A stretch of 64,000 nt of DNA from Candidatus Poribacteria bacterium (lineage in GTDB: Bacteria > Poribacteria > WGA-4E > GCA-2687025): positions 12,955 to 76,954 of the forward strand of contig JAPPNK010000006.1 in the NCBI GenBank assembly GCA_028818695.1, written 5' to 3'. A program made the translations under genes and the position numbers. The notes beneath the pieces were generated by a model, which worked only from the letters and a program-made list of their open reading frames with translations, searched no databases and was not told the DNA's origin. The first letter of the stretch is position 1; every line of letters starts with the position of its first letter. Positions 8,643-18,016 of this stretch are shown here, in pieces.

Positions 8643-10292
8643 ATGCCGACGCTTGAATTTGACGGTAAAACGCACATCCAAACGCATTATCTGACGGTGC
8701 CGCATCGCAGTCTTGACGCTGTGCCTGAAAAGTCGATTGCCGCCGACCCGTCCGCCAGCCGTCCGAACGAAGAAAACCTGATCATCCATGGCGACAATCT
8801 GCATGCGCTCAAAGCTCTGCTGCCAAGATACGCCGGGCGCGTCAAATGCGTATATATTGATCCGCCTTACAACACTGGGAATAAGGACTGGGTTTACAGC
8901 GACAACGTCAACAGCGATCTGATGCGCAAATGGCTAGAAGACAAGAAGGAAGTCGATGACAAAGACCTAGAGCGGCATGACAAGTGGCTCTGCATGATGT
9001 GGCCGCGGCTGCAGCTCCTGCGCGAGCTGCTGTCGGACGACGGCGCGATCTTTGTCTCCATTGACGACAACGAGCAGCACCGTCTGCGCATGATAATGGA
9101 CGAGATTTTTGGGGAGGAAAACTTTAGAAACGCAATTATAGTAAGGCGAGGCGTAAAAAATGTGCAAGCGCAATTTAAAAATGTAGATAAATTAAATATA
9201 GGATCAGAATATTTGCTTTTTTATAGTAAATCGCGCGAGCAAAAATTTCAGCATATGACTGTTGAGAAAGATATTGTGCCAATTGGAACATGGAACTCTC
9301 ATTGGCGTGGCACTGATAGACCGACAATGCGATATGAGCTGATGGGGATAGTACCAGAAACAGGACAATGGCGATGGAGTCAAGAAAGAAGCCTCAAAGC
9401 AATAAAAAACTATTCTCAATTAATTCAAGAATGTGGTGAAAATCCTAGCCAACAGGATATTGATGAGTGGTGGTTTTCTCAATCACCAGAAAAGCCAGAC
9501 TTACTAAGGCTATCAACAACAAATCGTCCAGTACATTATGTCCCACCGTCTAAACGTCGCATATTGAGCTCTCTTTGGACCGATATGACAGTCAATGAAT
9601 CACCATCATTATTGAAAACGCTGGGCATAGAGTTTCCCAATCCTAAGAGAGTCGCTCTCATCCAGCGAATTGTCGGTTATATTACTGATCAGGATGCCAA
9701 TGCTGTTATCCTTGATTCTTTTGCTGGCAGCGGGACTACAGCGCATGCTGTTTTGGCTCTCAACAAAGAGGACGGCGGCAACCGCCAATTCATACTAGTC
9801 GAATGCCTGGATTATGCGGACTGCATCACGGCGAAGCGCGTTCGACGCGTCATCAAGGGCGTTCCGTCGGCGACGGACGAGGCGCTGCGGGAGGGTCTCG
9901 GCGGGTCGTTCACCTACTGCGAGCTGGGCGAACCGATCAGCATTGAGGGCATGTTGACAGGCGAGGCGCTGCCGTCGTATGAGTCGTTAGCGAGTTATCT
10001 GTTATACACGGCGGCGGGCGTTACAGTGGAGAGCGCGCTTCAGCCGCAAAATGAGGACGGGCTGTTTTACCAGGACGAGCGGGCGGACTACTATCTGCTT
10101 TATGAGCCTGATATTGAGTATCTGCGCGGCAAAGACGCTAGGCTGAACCTTGAGAGAGCGGAACGGATTCATGAGACCGAGCGCAAGGCGGTTGTGTTTG
10201 GCATTGACAAATTTATAGGTCAGCGCAAATTAACAACCATGGGCATAACGTTTTGCCAGCTGCCTTACTGCATCTCTTCAAGCTTGACGTAG
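8643..10292 (+). CDS. type III restriction-modification DNA methyltransferase (Mod)
   Basis: A 549-residue adenine-N6 methyltransferase that would also provide sequence recognition for the neighbouring Res subunit. The catalytic DPPYNTGN motif is at about residues 73-80 and the SAM-binding FAGSGTT motif at about 359-365, giving beta-class order. The middle part (about residues 155-350), where type III enzymes carry the target-recognition region, is strikingly AT-rich compared with the GC-rich ends, which points to exchange of that segment. The gene is slightly short for a Mod protein. The res gene begins 10 bases downstream, so the pair forms one operon. Confidence 0.93.
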   Translation: MPTLEFDGKTHIQTHYLTVPHRSLDAVPEKSIAADPSASRPNEENLIIHGDNLHALKALLPRYAGRVKCVYIDPPYNTGNKDWVYSDNVNSDLMRKWLEDKKEVDDKDLERHDKWLCMMWPRLQLLRELLSDDGAIFVSIDDNEQHRLRMIMDEIFGEENFRNAIIVRRGVKNVQAQFKNVDKLNIGSEYLLFYSKSREQKFQHMTVEKDIVPIGTWNSHWRGTDRPTMRYELMGIVPETGQWRWSQERSLKAIKNYSQLIQECGENPSQQDIDEWWFSQSPEKPDLLRLSTTNRPVHYVPPSKRRILSSLWTDMTVNESPSLLKTLGIEFPNPKRVALIQRIVGYITDQDANAVILDSFAGSGTTAHAVLALNKEDGGNRQFILVECLDYADCITAKRVRRVIKGVPSATDEALREGLGGSFTYCELGEPISIEGMLTGEALPSYESLASYLLYTAAGVTVESALQPQNEDGLFYQDERADYYLLYEPDIEYLRGKDARLNLERAERIHETERKAVVFGIDKFIGQRKLTTMGITFCQLPYCISSSLT

Positions 10293-10302
10293 GAGCGGAC
10301 TC

Positions 10303-12861
10303 ATGGAGCTAAAAAATTATCAGTCTTCAGCTTTGGAGACTTTCGAGCGTTGGCAGAAAGCATTGGATGAGGCGCGGTTGGAGTCGGCTAGAATCTCGAA
10401 AGTGATTGAAGATGCGAATGGCGATGTTCCTTGGGAGATTTGCAATTATCCTAAAAGAGCATGGGATGCGCTTAAAGCAGAAGGGATAATCCCCAACAGT
10501 ACTGAGTATGTTGACCGTAAAGATGAAATGGGTCGGCCCATTCCGCATGTGTGCTTCAAAGTGCCGACGGGCGGGGGCAAGACGCTCATGGCGGCGTCCG
10601 CGCTGGAGCGTCTCAACCGCGCGAACGGTCTGACGCTCTGGATCGTCCCGACAACGGCGATCTATGACCAGACGAAAAATGCGTTGTGGCGCCGCGCGCA
10701 TCCCTACCGAAAAATGCTGGAACGCGCGAGCGGCGGGCGCGTTAAGGTGCTAGAAAAGAAGAAGCTAGAAACGGGCAAGGATGGCGCGTTCATAAGGTCG
10801 GATGTGGATAATTTTCTGTGCGTTATGCTGATGACGTATCAAGCCTTAAATCGTACAAATAACAGGGAGTTTTTGCGTCTCTTCCGCGACAACAGCAAAT
10901 ATACCTCCTTTTTTCCCGACAGCGATGATTATGCCGCCCATGAAAGGCTGAAAAAACAGTATCCCGATCTGAAAGATCAGAGTCGGGTTGTGATACGCAG
11001 TCTGCATAATGTGTTCAAGATGATGCGCCCTGTCGTCGTTTTGGATGAAGCGCATAAAACCGTTGGCTCGTCGTGGCAGATTGAAAGGGTGAATAGATCG
11101 GTGCGGGAGCTGAATCCAAGCCTTATCATAGAAATTTCGGCGACGCCGAAGCCGGAAGCGAGCAATCTGTTGGTCAATATCGGCGGCGTTCCTCTGCATA
11201 AAGAAGAGATGATCAAGCTGCCGATATGGGTTGCGGCGTCGGATGAAATTGACTGGCAAGATACGCTTAAGAATGCGCATACGGAAATGGAGAAGCTTGC
11301 TGTCGAAGCGAAAAATCTTTATGAGAATGAGGGGCGCTATATTCGGCCCATCGCTGTTGTGCGCGTGGAGCGGACGGGGAAAAATCACAGGGGAGGCATT
11401 CATATTCACGCGGAAGACGCGCGCGAATATCTACTCGATAACCTGGGAGTTCGCCCTCAAGAGGTTGTCGTTAAATCGTCCGAATTGGATGAACTAGGGC
11501 GGCAAGATCTGCTGTCAGATAATTGCGAAATCCGCTGGATCATCACAAAGGACGCGCTTAAAGAGGGATGGGACTGCTCGTTCGCTTATATGCTTGTGAT
11601 GCTTGACAGGGCGACGGAGAGAGAAAGTGCGATCACTCAGCTGGTGGGGCGCGTTTTGCGGCAGCCGCATGCGCGTCGGACAGGGCGTAAGGCTTTAGAC
11701 CAGTGTTATGTGCATTGCTGCAATACGAATGTGAGAGCGGTTGTTTCAAAGGTAAAAAGCGGTCTAGAGGAGGAGGGGCTAACAGGTCTCGTCGGCGCGA
11801 CGCAAAGTTCCTCCATAGAAGCTCAAAGTGTGACGATCCAGCGGCGCGAAGCGTTTCGTGATCATGAGATTTTACTGCCCAAATTGATGCATAAAGACGA
11901 GAGCGGTTGGATTGAATACGATTACGACATCCATATTCTGTCGGAGATTGACTGGAACGAAATTACGGCTCCTGGTGCGCAAGGCTCCATGCCTCAACCT
12001 TCCAGCATTTACACAGCGGGAGTCGGTCTCAGCGACAGTGGCGACCTGACGTACGATTTTGGATCCAGCGAGATCAGGGTAGACAAACAATTCAAGTTGG
12101 AATGGTATGTCCGCCGGCTGTCCGATATTGTGCCGAACCCATGGCAGGCGGCTAGAATCGTCATGGAGTATGCTGAGAAGATGCGCAGCATTCACAGCGA
12201 AGACGCGCTCTATGACCATCGAGCATGGATTGTTGACCATCTCCGCATGCATGTAAATCAAGAAATTGAACGGATCGCGGAAGAGGTATATTGCGATAAA
12301 TTGGAATCTGGGGCGATGCGATTCGGACCAGATCCGAGCATTTTAGACCATCGGGTCAACAAGAATCCATTTGATCTTTTGATTGATGAGAACGATCGGT
12401 CTCTTGAATGTAATGTAGGACAGCCCATCCAGCGCAGCCTGTTTGATCCAGTGATGGAAACTGAATTTGATTCTAATCTAGAGCGCGAAATTGCATGTTA
12501 TCTGGACGATCATAATGTGATTCAGTGGTGGGATCGGATCGCTGCGCGTCGGAGCGGGGAGTATTATCTGCGCGGCTGGAAGCCGGAGCGGATATGGCCA
12601 GATTTTGTCGCAGCCGCCGGCAAAATAGAAGGGGAGAAGCGTCTACTGGTGCTTGAGACAAAAGGCGAACATCTAAGCGGGAACCGCGACACGGAATACA
12701 AAAAAGAGGTCTTGAAGGTTTTGGAGGACGCTTACAACCGCAGCACCGCGCCTGGTCAAGGCTCTTTTGAGAAAGTGACCCTCCGACTTGTGTACGACAA
12801 AGCGGAATTAATGCCTGTTCTTGCAAGCATGGGCGCCGAGGCGCAGCCGCTTTCTCCTTGA
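10303..12861 (+). CDS. type III restriction endonuclease subunit (Res)
   Basis: An 852-residue superfamily 2 helicase-nuclease that, with Mod, would translocate on and cut unmodified DNA. Walker A is VPTGGGKT near residues 87-94, the DEAH box is VVLDEAHKT near 245-253, and the helicase arginine-finger region QLVGRVLRQPH is near 447. The C-terminal PD-(D/E)xK nuclease is visible as WPDFVAAAGK followed by LVLETKGEHL near 765-790. All key motifs are intact, so the system looks functional. It is followed by two terminator-like hairpins at 12909-12973. Confidence 0.93.
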   Translation: MELKNYQSSALETFERWQKALDEARLESARISKVIEDANGDVPWEICNYPKRAWDALKAEGIIPNSTEYVDRKDEMGRPIPHVCFKVPTGGGKTLMAASALERLNRANGLTLWIVPTTAIYDQTKNALWRRAHPYRKMLERASGGRVKVLEKKKLETGKDGAFIRSDVDNFLCVMLMTYQALNRTNNREFLRLFRDNSKYTSFFPDSDDYAAHERLKKQYPDLKDQSRVVIRSLHNVFKMMRPVVVLDEAHKTVGSSWQIERVNRSVRELNPSLIIEISATPKPEASNLLVNIGGVPLHKEEMIKLPIWVAASDEIDWQDTLKNAHTEMEKLAVEAKNLYENEGRYIRPIAVVRVERTGKNHRGGIHIHAEDAREYLLDNLGVRPQEVVVKSSELDELGRQDLLSDNCEIRWIITKDALKEGWDCSFAYMLVMLDRATERESAITQLVGRVLRQPHARRTGRKALDQCYVHCCNTNVRAVVSKVKSGLEEEGLTGLVGATQSSSIEAQSVTIQRREAFRDHEILLPKLMHKDESGWIEYDYDIHILSEIDWNEITAPGAQGSMPQPSSIYTAGVGLSDSGDLTYDFGSSEIRVDKQFKLEWYVRRLSDIVPNPWQAARIVMEYAEKMRSIHSEDALYDHRAWIVDHLRMHVNQEIERIAEEVYCDKLESGAMRFGPDPSILDHRVNKNPFDLLIDENDRSLECNVGQPIQRSLFDPVMETEFDSNLEREIACYLDDHNVIQWWDRIAARRSGEYYLRGWKPERIWPDFVAAAGKIEGEKRLLVLETKGEHLSGNRDTEYKKEVLKVLEDAYNRSTAPGQGSFEKVTLRLVYDKAELMPVLASMGAEAQPLSP

Positions 12862-12908
12862 CTCCCGCCCCCCAGCGTTGTATGCTTTACCATAATCTCC
12901 TTTCTAGT

Positions 12909-12973
12909 GGTTTCCTTCATGGAAACCTTGGTTTGTTTGATCCCCTCCCCTCCGCTACGGGCAGGGGATTTTT
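12909..12973 (+). terminator. double terminator-like hairpins after res
   Basis: First a perfect 7-bp hairpin (12909-12915 with 12921-12927, five-base loop) followed by T-rich sequence. Then a 7-bp stem, ATCCCCT (12940-12946) with AGGGGAT (12963-12969), enclosing a smaller C-run/G-run pairing and followed directly by TTTTT. The second has the form of a rho-independent terminator. Confidence 0.7.
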
Positions 12974-13029
12974 GTTTGACCTTCGCCTCCGCGCGCGTTA
13001 GCGTTTTATTGAGTTGACGCTGTACAGAC

Positions 13030-14238
13030 GTGAGAAGAAAGGACGGAACGATAAAAGCGCTATCAAAACGGGCGCAGGGAGTCACCCCCTCGGCGACGCT
13101 CGCCATCAGCGCCAAAGCGAAAGCGATGCAGGCCGAGGGTCTGGATGTGATCGGTTTTGGAGCGGGCGAGCCTGACTTCGACACGCCCGACAACATCAAG
13201 GACGCCGCCAAAGACGCGCTGGACGCGGGCTTCACCAAGTACACGCCCGCTTCTGGAACCGTCGAGCTGAAAAACGCTGTCGCCGCGCGGTTTCAAAAAA
13301 CGCACGGCATCGATTACGCGGCAGAAAACGTTCTGATCTCATGCGGCGGCAAGCACGCCCTCTACAACTTTTTTCAAGCCGTCTGCGACCCTGGCGACGA
13401 GGTCATTTTCGCCGCGCCCTACTGGGTCAGCTACCCTGAGATGGTGAAGCTGGCGGGGGGCGTCCCTGTCGTCTTGGAGACGGAGGAGGCGGACAATTAC
13501 ACCCTTTCGCCGGACGCCGCCCGCGCCGCCGTCACCGATCGGACGAAGGCTCTCATCGTCAACAGCCCCAGCAATCCGACCGGCACGATGTATTCGCTGG
13601 AGCGGCTGGAAGCTCTGGCGGAGCTGGCGTTGGAACATGATCTGTATGTTGTCGCGGACGAGATTTACGATGAGCTGGTTTTTGACAATCTGCCGTTTTA
13701 CAGTCTTGCGGCGCTGCGTCCTGGGATGGAGTCTTTGACGGTCATTTTCAACGCCGTTTCCAAGACCTATTCCATGACGGGCTGGCGCGTCGGCTGGACG
13801 GTCGGCGCGGCGCCTGTTGTCAAGGCGATGGCGGGCATTCAGAGCCACAGCACCTCCAACCCGACCTCCATCGCGCAGAAAGCGGCGCTGGAAGCGTTGA
13901 CCGGTCCGCAGGACGCTGTCGCCGTCATGCGCGGGGCGTTCCAGGAGCGGCGCGATCTGATCTGCGGGCTGCTGGACGGCATTGAGGACGTCACATATGC
14001 GCGTCCGCAGGGGGCGTTTTATGTGTTCCCGAACTTTTCGGCGCATTACGGGCGGGAGCTGGGCGGCAAGCGCATCGAGAGCTCCTTCGATCTCGCCGAC
14101 TATCTTTTAGAGGCGGTTCAGACGGCGGTCGTTCCGGGGGGCGCGTTCGGGGACGATCGGTGCATTCGCCTGTCGTTTGCGGCGTCTCCGGAGACGATTG
14201 AGGAAGGGGTCGGGCGCATCGCAGCGGCTTTGGCGTAG
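13030..14238 (+). CDS. aspartate aminotransferase, class I
   Basis: A PLP-dependent cytoplasmic transaminase of the AspC/I-gamma type. Visible are GAGEPDFDTP, the substrate-binding SPSNPTG, the VADEIYDE cofactor segment and the PLP lysine in SKTYSMTGWRVGW, with a C-terminal arginine segment RLSFAAS. The longest frame starts at GTG 13030 with no ribosome site. A good Shine-Dalgarno (GAAAGGA, 13037-13043) lies inside that frame, seven bases before an in-frame ATA codon at 13051, exactly where homologues begin (xLSKRAQG). So either translation starts at ATA or GTG, or an ATG was lost. The real N-terminus is therefore uncertain; the rest is secure. Confidence 0.88.
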   Translation: MRRKDGTIKALSKRAQGVTPSATLAISAKAKAMQAEGLDVIGFGAGEPDFDTPDNIKDAAKDALDAGFTKYTPASGTVELKNAVAARFQKTHGIDYAAENVLISCGGKHALYNFFQAVCDPGDEVIFAAPYWVSYPEMVKLAGGVPVVLETEEADNYTLSPDAARAAVTDRTKALIVNSPSNPTGTMYSLERLEALAELALEHDLYVVADEIYDELVFDNLPFYSLAALRPGMESLTVIFNAVSKTYSMTGWRVGWTVGAAPVVKAMAGIQSHSTSNPTSIAQKAALEALTGPQDAVAVMRGAFQERRDLICGLLDGIEDVTYARPQGAFYVFPNFSAHYGRELGGKRIESSFDLADYLLEAVQTAVVPGGAFGDDRCIRLSFAASPETIEEGVGRIAAALA

Positions 14239-14255
14239 GCGGCTCTTGCGGCAAA

Positions 14256-15971
14256 CTATTTCGCGGCTCCCCAGTTGGGTCCCCAGCCGGCTTCGACGCG
14301 GATCGGCGCGCGGAAGAGGCGTCCGTTGAACCCCCGCACGGGCGCCTGCATGATGTCGACGATCTGCTGGACGCGCTCTTCTGCGCATTCGGCGGGCGCT
14401 TCAAAGACGATCTCGTCATGGATTTGCGCCAGCATTTGGGTGTCGGGGGGCAGCTCCCTGTCTAGGCGGATCATCTTTGCGCGGCAGATGTCCGCGGCCG
14501 TTCCCTGTATCATGGAGTTGAAGGCGGTTCGGGCGTCGCCTTTCGGAAAACGGCGCCTTCTTCCGAACATGCTGACAATATAGCGGCGCTTGCGCGTGTA
14601 GGCTAAGACCTCCTTGCGTATGCTGCGCAGTTTTTTGTAGGCGGTGAAATAGGCATCGATAAACGCTTCCGCTTCGGACAGGGAGAGTCCAGTCGTCGCG
14701 GAGAGCGCCTTTGCTCCCATGCCGTAGATGAGGCCGAAGTTGATCGCTTTGGCGAGAGCGCGCTCTTCAGGGGTTACGTCTTCGATGGGTTTGTGGAGCA
14801 TGTCGGCGATCGTTTTCTTGTGAAGGTCGACCTCTTGCTGAAACGCCGCCATCATCTTCGGGTCTCGCGCGTAATGGGCGGCGCAGCGGAGTTCTACCTG
14901 GGAAAAGTCGACGTCGATGAGAACGCGTCCCTCTCCCGCGACGAAGGCGGAGCGCACCGCGTCCCCCCTTGGTATCGCCTGCAGATTTGGGTCGTTGGAT
15001 GAGAGCCTGCCTGTCACCGTTCCTGTTTGGTTGAAGCTGCAGTGGATGCGGCCTGTTTCGGGGTGGGTCAGTTGGGGGAGTTTGTCGACATAATTGTCAA
15101 GCAGCGTTTTCATTTCGCGGTGTTCTAACAGGAGAGGGACGACGGGATGGCGATGGCGGAGGGCTTCTAAAGCCCATTGATTGACGGACGGGCGCCCCCG
15201 TCGGGTTTGTCGGGTTGCGGGAAGGCTTAGGTCTTTGTAGAGGATGCGGGCGATTTCTATGGGCGAGTTGACGCGGAACGTCTTGCCCGCCGCCGCCCAT
15301 ATTTCCAGCTCTAACTCCTGCATGCGCCGCCGATAAGCGTTTCCGATTCGCTTTAAATGCTCCGTATCGATCAGAAAGCCGGTCATTTCCATCTTGCGCA
15401 GGACGCGCATTGTTGGGAGTTCGCATGTGTAATAGAGGTGCGCGAGCGTCGGTTCAAGATCGATATGCGGCTTGAAGCGCTGGAAGAGCTGAAAGGTGTA
15501 GTCGGCGTCGGCGCAGGCGTATTGCTCTAGCGTGGGTTTGTCGCCGAAGAGGGGGAGCTGGTACGGGTCGTCAAAATAGCCCTCGTTTTCGAGCGCCGAT
15601 TCGTCGCCGAGGAGATCGCGGGCTAGGCGTTTGAGCGACTTTGGGCGGTTTTCGTCCAGCAGGTGAGCGGCGATGAGAGTGTCGAAGATGTCCGCGTTGG
15701 TTAAGTCCACGCCGTGGCGCTGCAGAAGGGTCAGGTCGAATTTGGCGTGATGGAAGATGAGCCGTTTGGAGCGCAGCAGGCGTTCTAGAGGTCGGGGGCG
15801 CAGCTTTTCGGCAGGGAGCCAGAAGGCGCGCCCAGGCTCTCCGCAGAAGGAGACGCCCAACAAGCGCGCTTCCATCTTATTGAGCGAATCGCACTCCGTG
15901 TCGACTGCCAGGTCAGGATACGGCTCCAGTTCGGACAGGCTGCGCAGAACGCGGTACTCTTTGTTGTCCAT
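14256..15971 (-). CDS. family A DNA polymerase lacking the 5' nuclease domain
   Basis: A 571-residue polymerase with a 3'-5' proofreading domain followed by the polymerase domain. Exo I is DTE (24-26), Exo II has D79 in HHAKFD, Exo III is Y151 with D155. The polymerase motif A is VDFSQVELR, motif B has the KAINFGLIYG segment and motif C is HDE in QIHDEIVFE. Cellular Pol I usually has about 850-930 residues because of an N-terminal 5' flap nuclease; this protein begins directly at the exonuclease domain. The start ATG has no strong ribosome site, and no nuclease-like frame is seen upstream. It may be the sole Pol I with a separate nuclease elsewhere, or a phage-type repair polymerase. It converges with the aminotransferase gene, 17 bases apart. 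Confidence 0.92.
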   Translation of the reverse strand: MDNKEYRVLRSLSELEPYPDLAVDTECDSLNKMEARLLGVSFCGEPGRAFWLPAEKLRPRPLERLLRSKRLIFHHAKFDLTLLQRHGVDLTNADIFDTLIAAHLLDENRPKSLKRLARDLLGDESALENEGYFDDPYQLPLFGDKPTLEQYACADADYTFQLFQRFKPHIDLEPTLAHLYYTCELPTMRVLRKMEMTGFLIDTEHLKRIGNAYRRRMQELELEIWAAAGKTFRVNSPIEIARILYKDLSLPATRQTRRGRPSVNQWALEALRHRHPVVPLLLEHREMKTLLDNYVDKLPQLTHPETGRIHCSFNQTGTVTGRLSSNDPNLQAIPRGDAVRSAFVAGEGRVLIDVDFSQVELRCAAHYARDPKMMAAFQQEVDLHKKTIADMLHKPIEDVTPEERALAKAINFGLIYGMGAKALSATTGLSLSEAEAFIDAYFTAYKKLRSIRKEVLAYTRKRRYIVSMFGRRRRFPKGDARTAFNSMIQGTAADICRAKMIRLDRELPPDTQMLAQIHDEIVFEAPAECAEERVQQIVDIMQAPVRGFNGRLFRAPIRVEAGWGPNWGAAK

Positions 15972-16149
15972 CGTTTTTGAGCGCTCATCTTTTCTCTCAT
16001 AACGAAATGGGACATGGCGGCGTTTCGTCTAGTTAAGGATGGTTTGCGCCGCGTTTCGGTCAGGTCCCGAAGCGGATATGCAGCCTGGCTTCGAGGGCGC
16101 GTTCAAAATTAAAGACGACGATCCAGAACATGAAGAGCAAGCGCAGCCC

Positions 16150-16178
16150 TTGACCTCTAAGCGTTCCATTCATAAACT
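16150..16178 (+). promoter_or_regulatory. sigma70-type promoter for the duplicated protease gene
   Basis: TTGACC (16150-16155), a 17-base spacer and TAAACT (16173-16178), 35 bases before the start codon, with an AGGAGG ribosome site between. Confidence 0.5.
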
Positions 16179-16213
16179 ATTATATAGGATGGCGACAAAC
16201 AGGAGGCATTAAA

Positions 16214-18016
16214 ATGCGCAGCCGAACAAAATCAATTCTCGCTCTGATACCAGCCCTTGCGTTTCTCCTTGCAGCTCCTGTACATGCGGAACATGATTAC
16301 CGAAACCCTAGCGGGTGGGTTGACTGGCGAGGCACGGGCTTCCTCGTAGGTCCCGACCTTTTCATGACATGCAACCACCTCGGCAACATCAAAGGCGTCG
16401 CCATCTTCTTTGACAGCTGGATAGACGGCGTCAAACAGGACGACCATTACCGAGTGACCGTCGCCGAAGAGTTGTGGCGCGGGGGCGGCAAGGCTGACAT
16501 AGCGCTCTGGCGCGTATCCCCCATTGATAAGAAGCAGAGCCAGCATTACGGCAAACAGATCGGGGATGTCGTCGGCTTTTACGAGATAGACCTCCAGCCG
16601 CCGCCCGCAAAGGACGCTGCAGTCTTTTTCGGCGGAGGCTCCCACTACTCAGAACGGCATGGCAAAGTCCTGTGGACGAACGATCGGTATATCGTCCACA
16701 ACGCGCAAGGCAGCGGCGGCTTCTCTGGGTCGCCGACATTCGTTGACGGACGATCCGAAGTCGCAGGCGTGTGTGCCACGATTGTATTGGTCAACAATGT
16801 GTTCCGCGAGACCCACAGCGAACGCATCTCTTATGTTTGGGACGACATCAAACAGTTCTTTGTTACGCCGCCTGCCGAGCCTTCCATCAAGCTTGTTGAG
16901 GAACACGACTACCGAAACCCTAGCGGGTGGGTTGACTGGCGAGGCACTGGATTCCTCGTAGGCCCCGACCTTTTCATGACATGCGACCACCTCGGCAACA
17001 TCAAAGGCGTCGCCATCTTCTTTGACACCTGGGTAGATGGCGTCAAACAGGACGGCCATTACCGAGTGACCGTCGCCGAAGAGTTGTGGCGCGGGGGCGG
17101 CAAGGCTGACATAGCGCTCTGGCGCGTATCCCCCATTGATAAGAAGCAGAGCCAGCATTACGGCAAACAGATCGGGGATGTCGTCGGCTTTTACGAGATA
17201 GACCTCCAGCCGCCGCCCGCAAAGGACGCTGCAGTCTTTTTCGGCGGAGGCTCCCACTACTCAGAACGGCATGGCAAAGTCCTGTGGACGAACGATCGGT
17301 ATATCGTCCACAACGCGCAAGGCAGCGGCGGCTTCTCTGGGTCGCCGACATTCGTTGACGGACGATCCGAAGTCGCAGGCGTGTGTGCCACGATTGTATT
17401 GGTCAACAATGTGTTCCGCGAGACCCACAGCGAACGCATCTCTTATGTTTGGGACGACATCAAACAGTTCTTTGTTACGCCGCCTGCCGAGCCTTCCATC
17501 AAGCTTGTTGAGGAATGGCATGGGCGCAACCCCCTCACATTGAGCGGCGACGCTTCCATACAGGTGCGCGTCCCTCGTGTAAATCTAGATTATCTGCACT
17601 TTGTAGTTGCCGAAGACTCCGCGCTGACGGGCAAGGAGTTTGAGATCGACATCCCCTGGAACGCCGCCGCAACCGGCGATGCCTGGTGTAAATCTGTTGA
17701 CGGTCAGGACTGGAAGGAGATAAGCGTCGCCGCGGGCAACCCTATCGTTCTGCCATATGATGAGTTGACCTTCACGCGCGGACAATCGCATGTCTCTATA
17801 CAGATAAACATGCCTGAGATACGGGGCAAAGACCGCGCCGCAGATTGGGAGGAAGGCTCGTACAAAGACCGTCGCTTCTCAATTCGCACGCCTTACTTTG
17901 AGACGTTTCGCTACCGCTTCATCTTCATGGGGTTTGAGCGCGGGGATGTAAACCGAGACAGGTTCTTGTCGCCGCATGATGCGGAACATGTACCGTGGCG
18001 CGTTTGGTGGAGATAA
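16214..18016 (+). CDS. secreted protein with two near-identical trypsin-like domains
   Basis: A 600-residue exported protein: signal peptide with an AHA-like cleavage site near residue 25, two trypsin-like domains of 204 residues each (about 26-229 and 230-433), a beta-sandwich-like region (435-575) and the first half of a dockerin-like module (GDVNRDRFLSPHDA). Each protease copy has an apparent triad: histidine in TCNH or TCDH, aspartate in KADIALWRV and serine in GFSGSP. AACAGGAGGCATTAAA precedes the ATG. The two domains come from a 612-base tandem duplication; the differences all lie in the first 155 bases of the unit. The gene ends at an in-frame TAA in the middle of the dockerin-like module. 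Probably an extracellular protease once attached to a larger assembly. Confidence 0.8.
   Translation: MRSRTKSILALIPALAFLLAAPVHAEHDYRNPSGWVDWRGTGFLVGPDLFMTCNHLGNIKGVAIFFDSWIDGVKQDDHYRVTVAEELWRGGGKADIALWRVSPIDKKQSQHYGKQIGDVVGFYEIDLQPPPAKDAAVFFGGGSHYSERHGKVLWTNDRYIVHNAQGSGGFSGSPTFVDGRSEVAGVCATIVLVNNVFRETHSERISYVWDDIKQFFVTPPAEPSIKLVEEHDYRNPSGWVDWRGTGFLVGPDLFMTCDHLGNIKGVAIFFDTWVDGVKQDGHYRVTVAEELWRGGGKADIALWRVSPIDKKQSQHYGKQIGDVVGFYEIDLQPPPAKDAAVFFGGGSHYSERHGKVLWTNDRYIVHNAQGSGGFSGSPTFVDGRSEVAGVCATIVLVNNVFRETHSERISYVWDDIKQFFVTPPAEPSIKLVEEWHGRNPLTLSGDASIQVRVPRVNLDYLHFVVAEDSALTGKEFEIDIPWNAAATGDAWCKSVDGQDWKEISVAAGNPIVLPYDELTFTRGQSHVSIQINMPEIRGKDRAADWEEGSYKDRRFSIRTPYFETFRYRFIFMGFERGDVNRDRFLSPHDAEHVPWRVWWR
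16290..17513 (+). repeat. tandem 612-bp duplication inside the protease gene
   Basis: Unit one is 16290-16901 and unit two 16902-17513. I see about ten substitutions, all in the first 155 bases of the unit; the remaining ~455 bases are identical. The pattern fits a recent duplication or local gene conversion. Confidence 0.9.

Noticed and set aside
6647-8677. 676-codon open frame on the minus strand
   Set aside because: It runs antisense to fabV and mnmA, both with intact family motifs. The translation is rich in R, H, A and V as expected from the complement of GC-rich genes.
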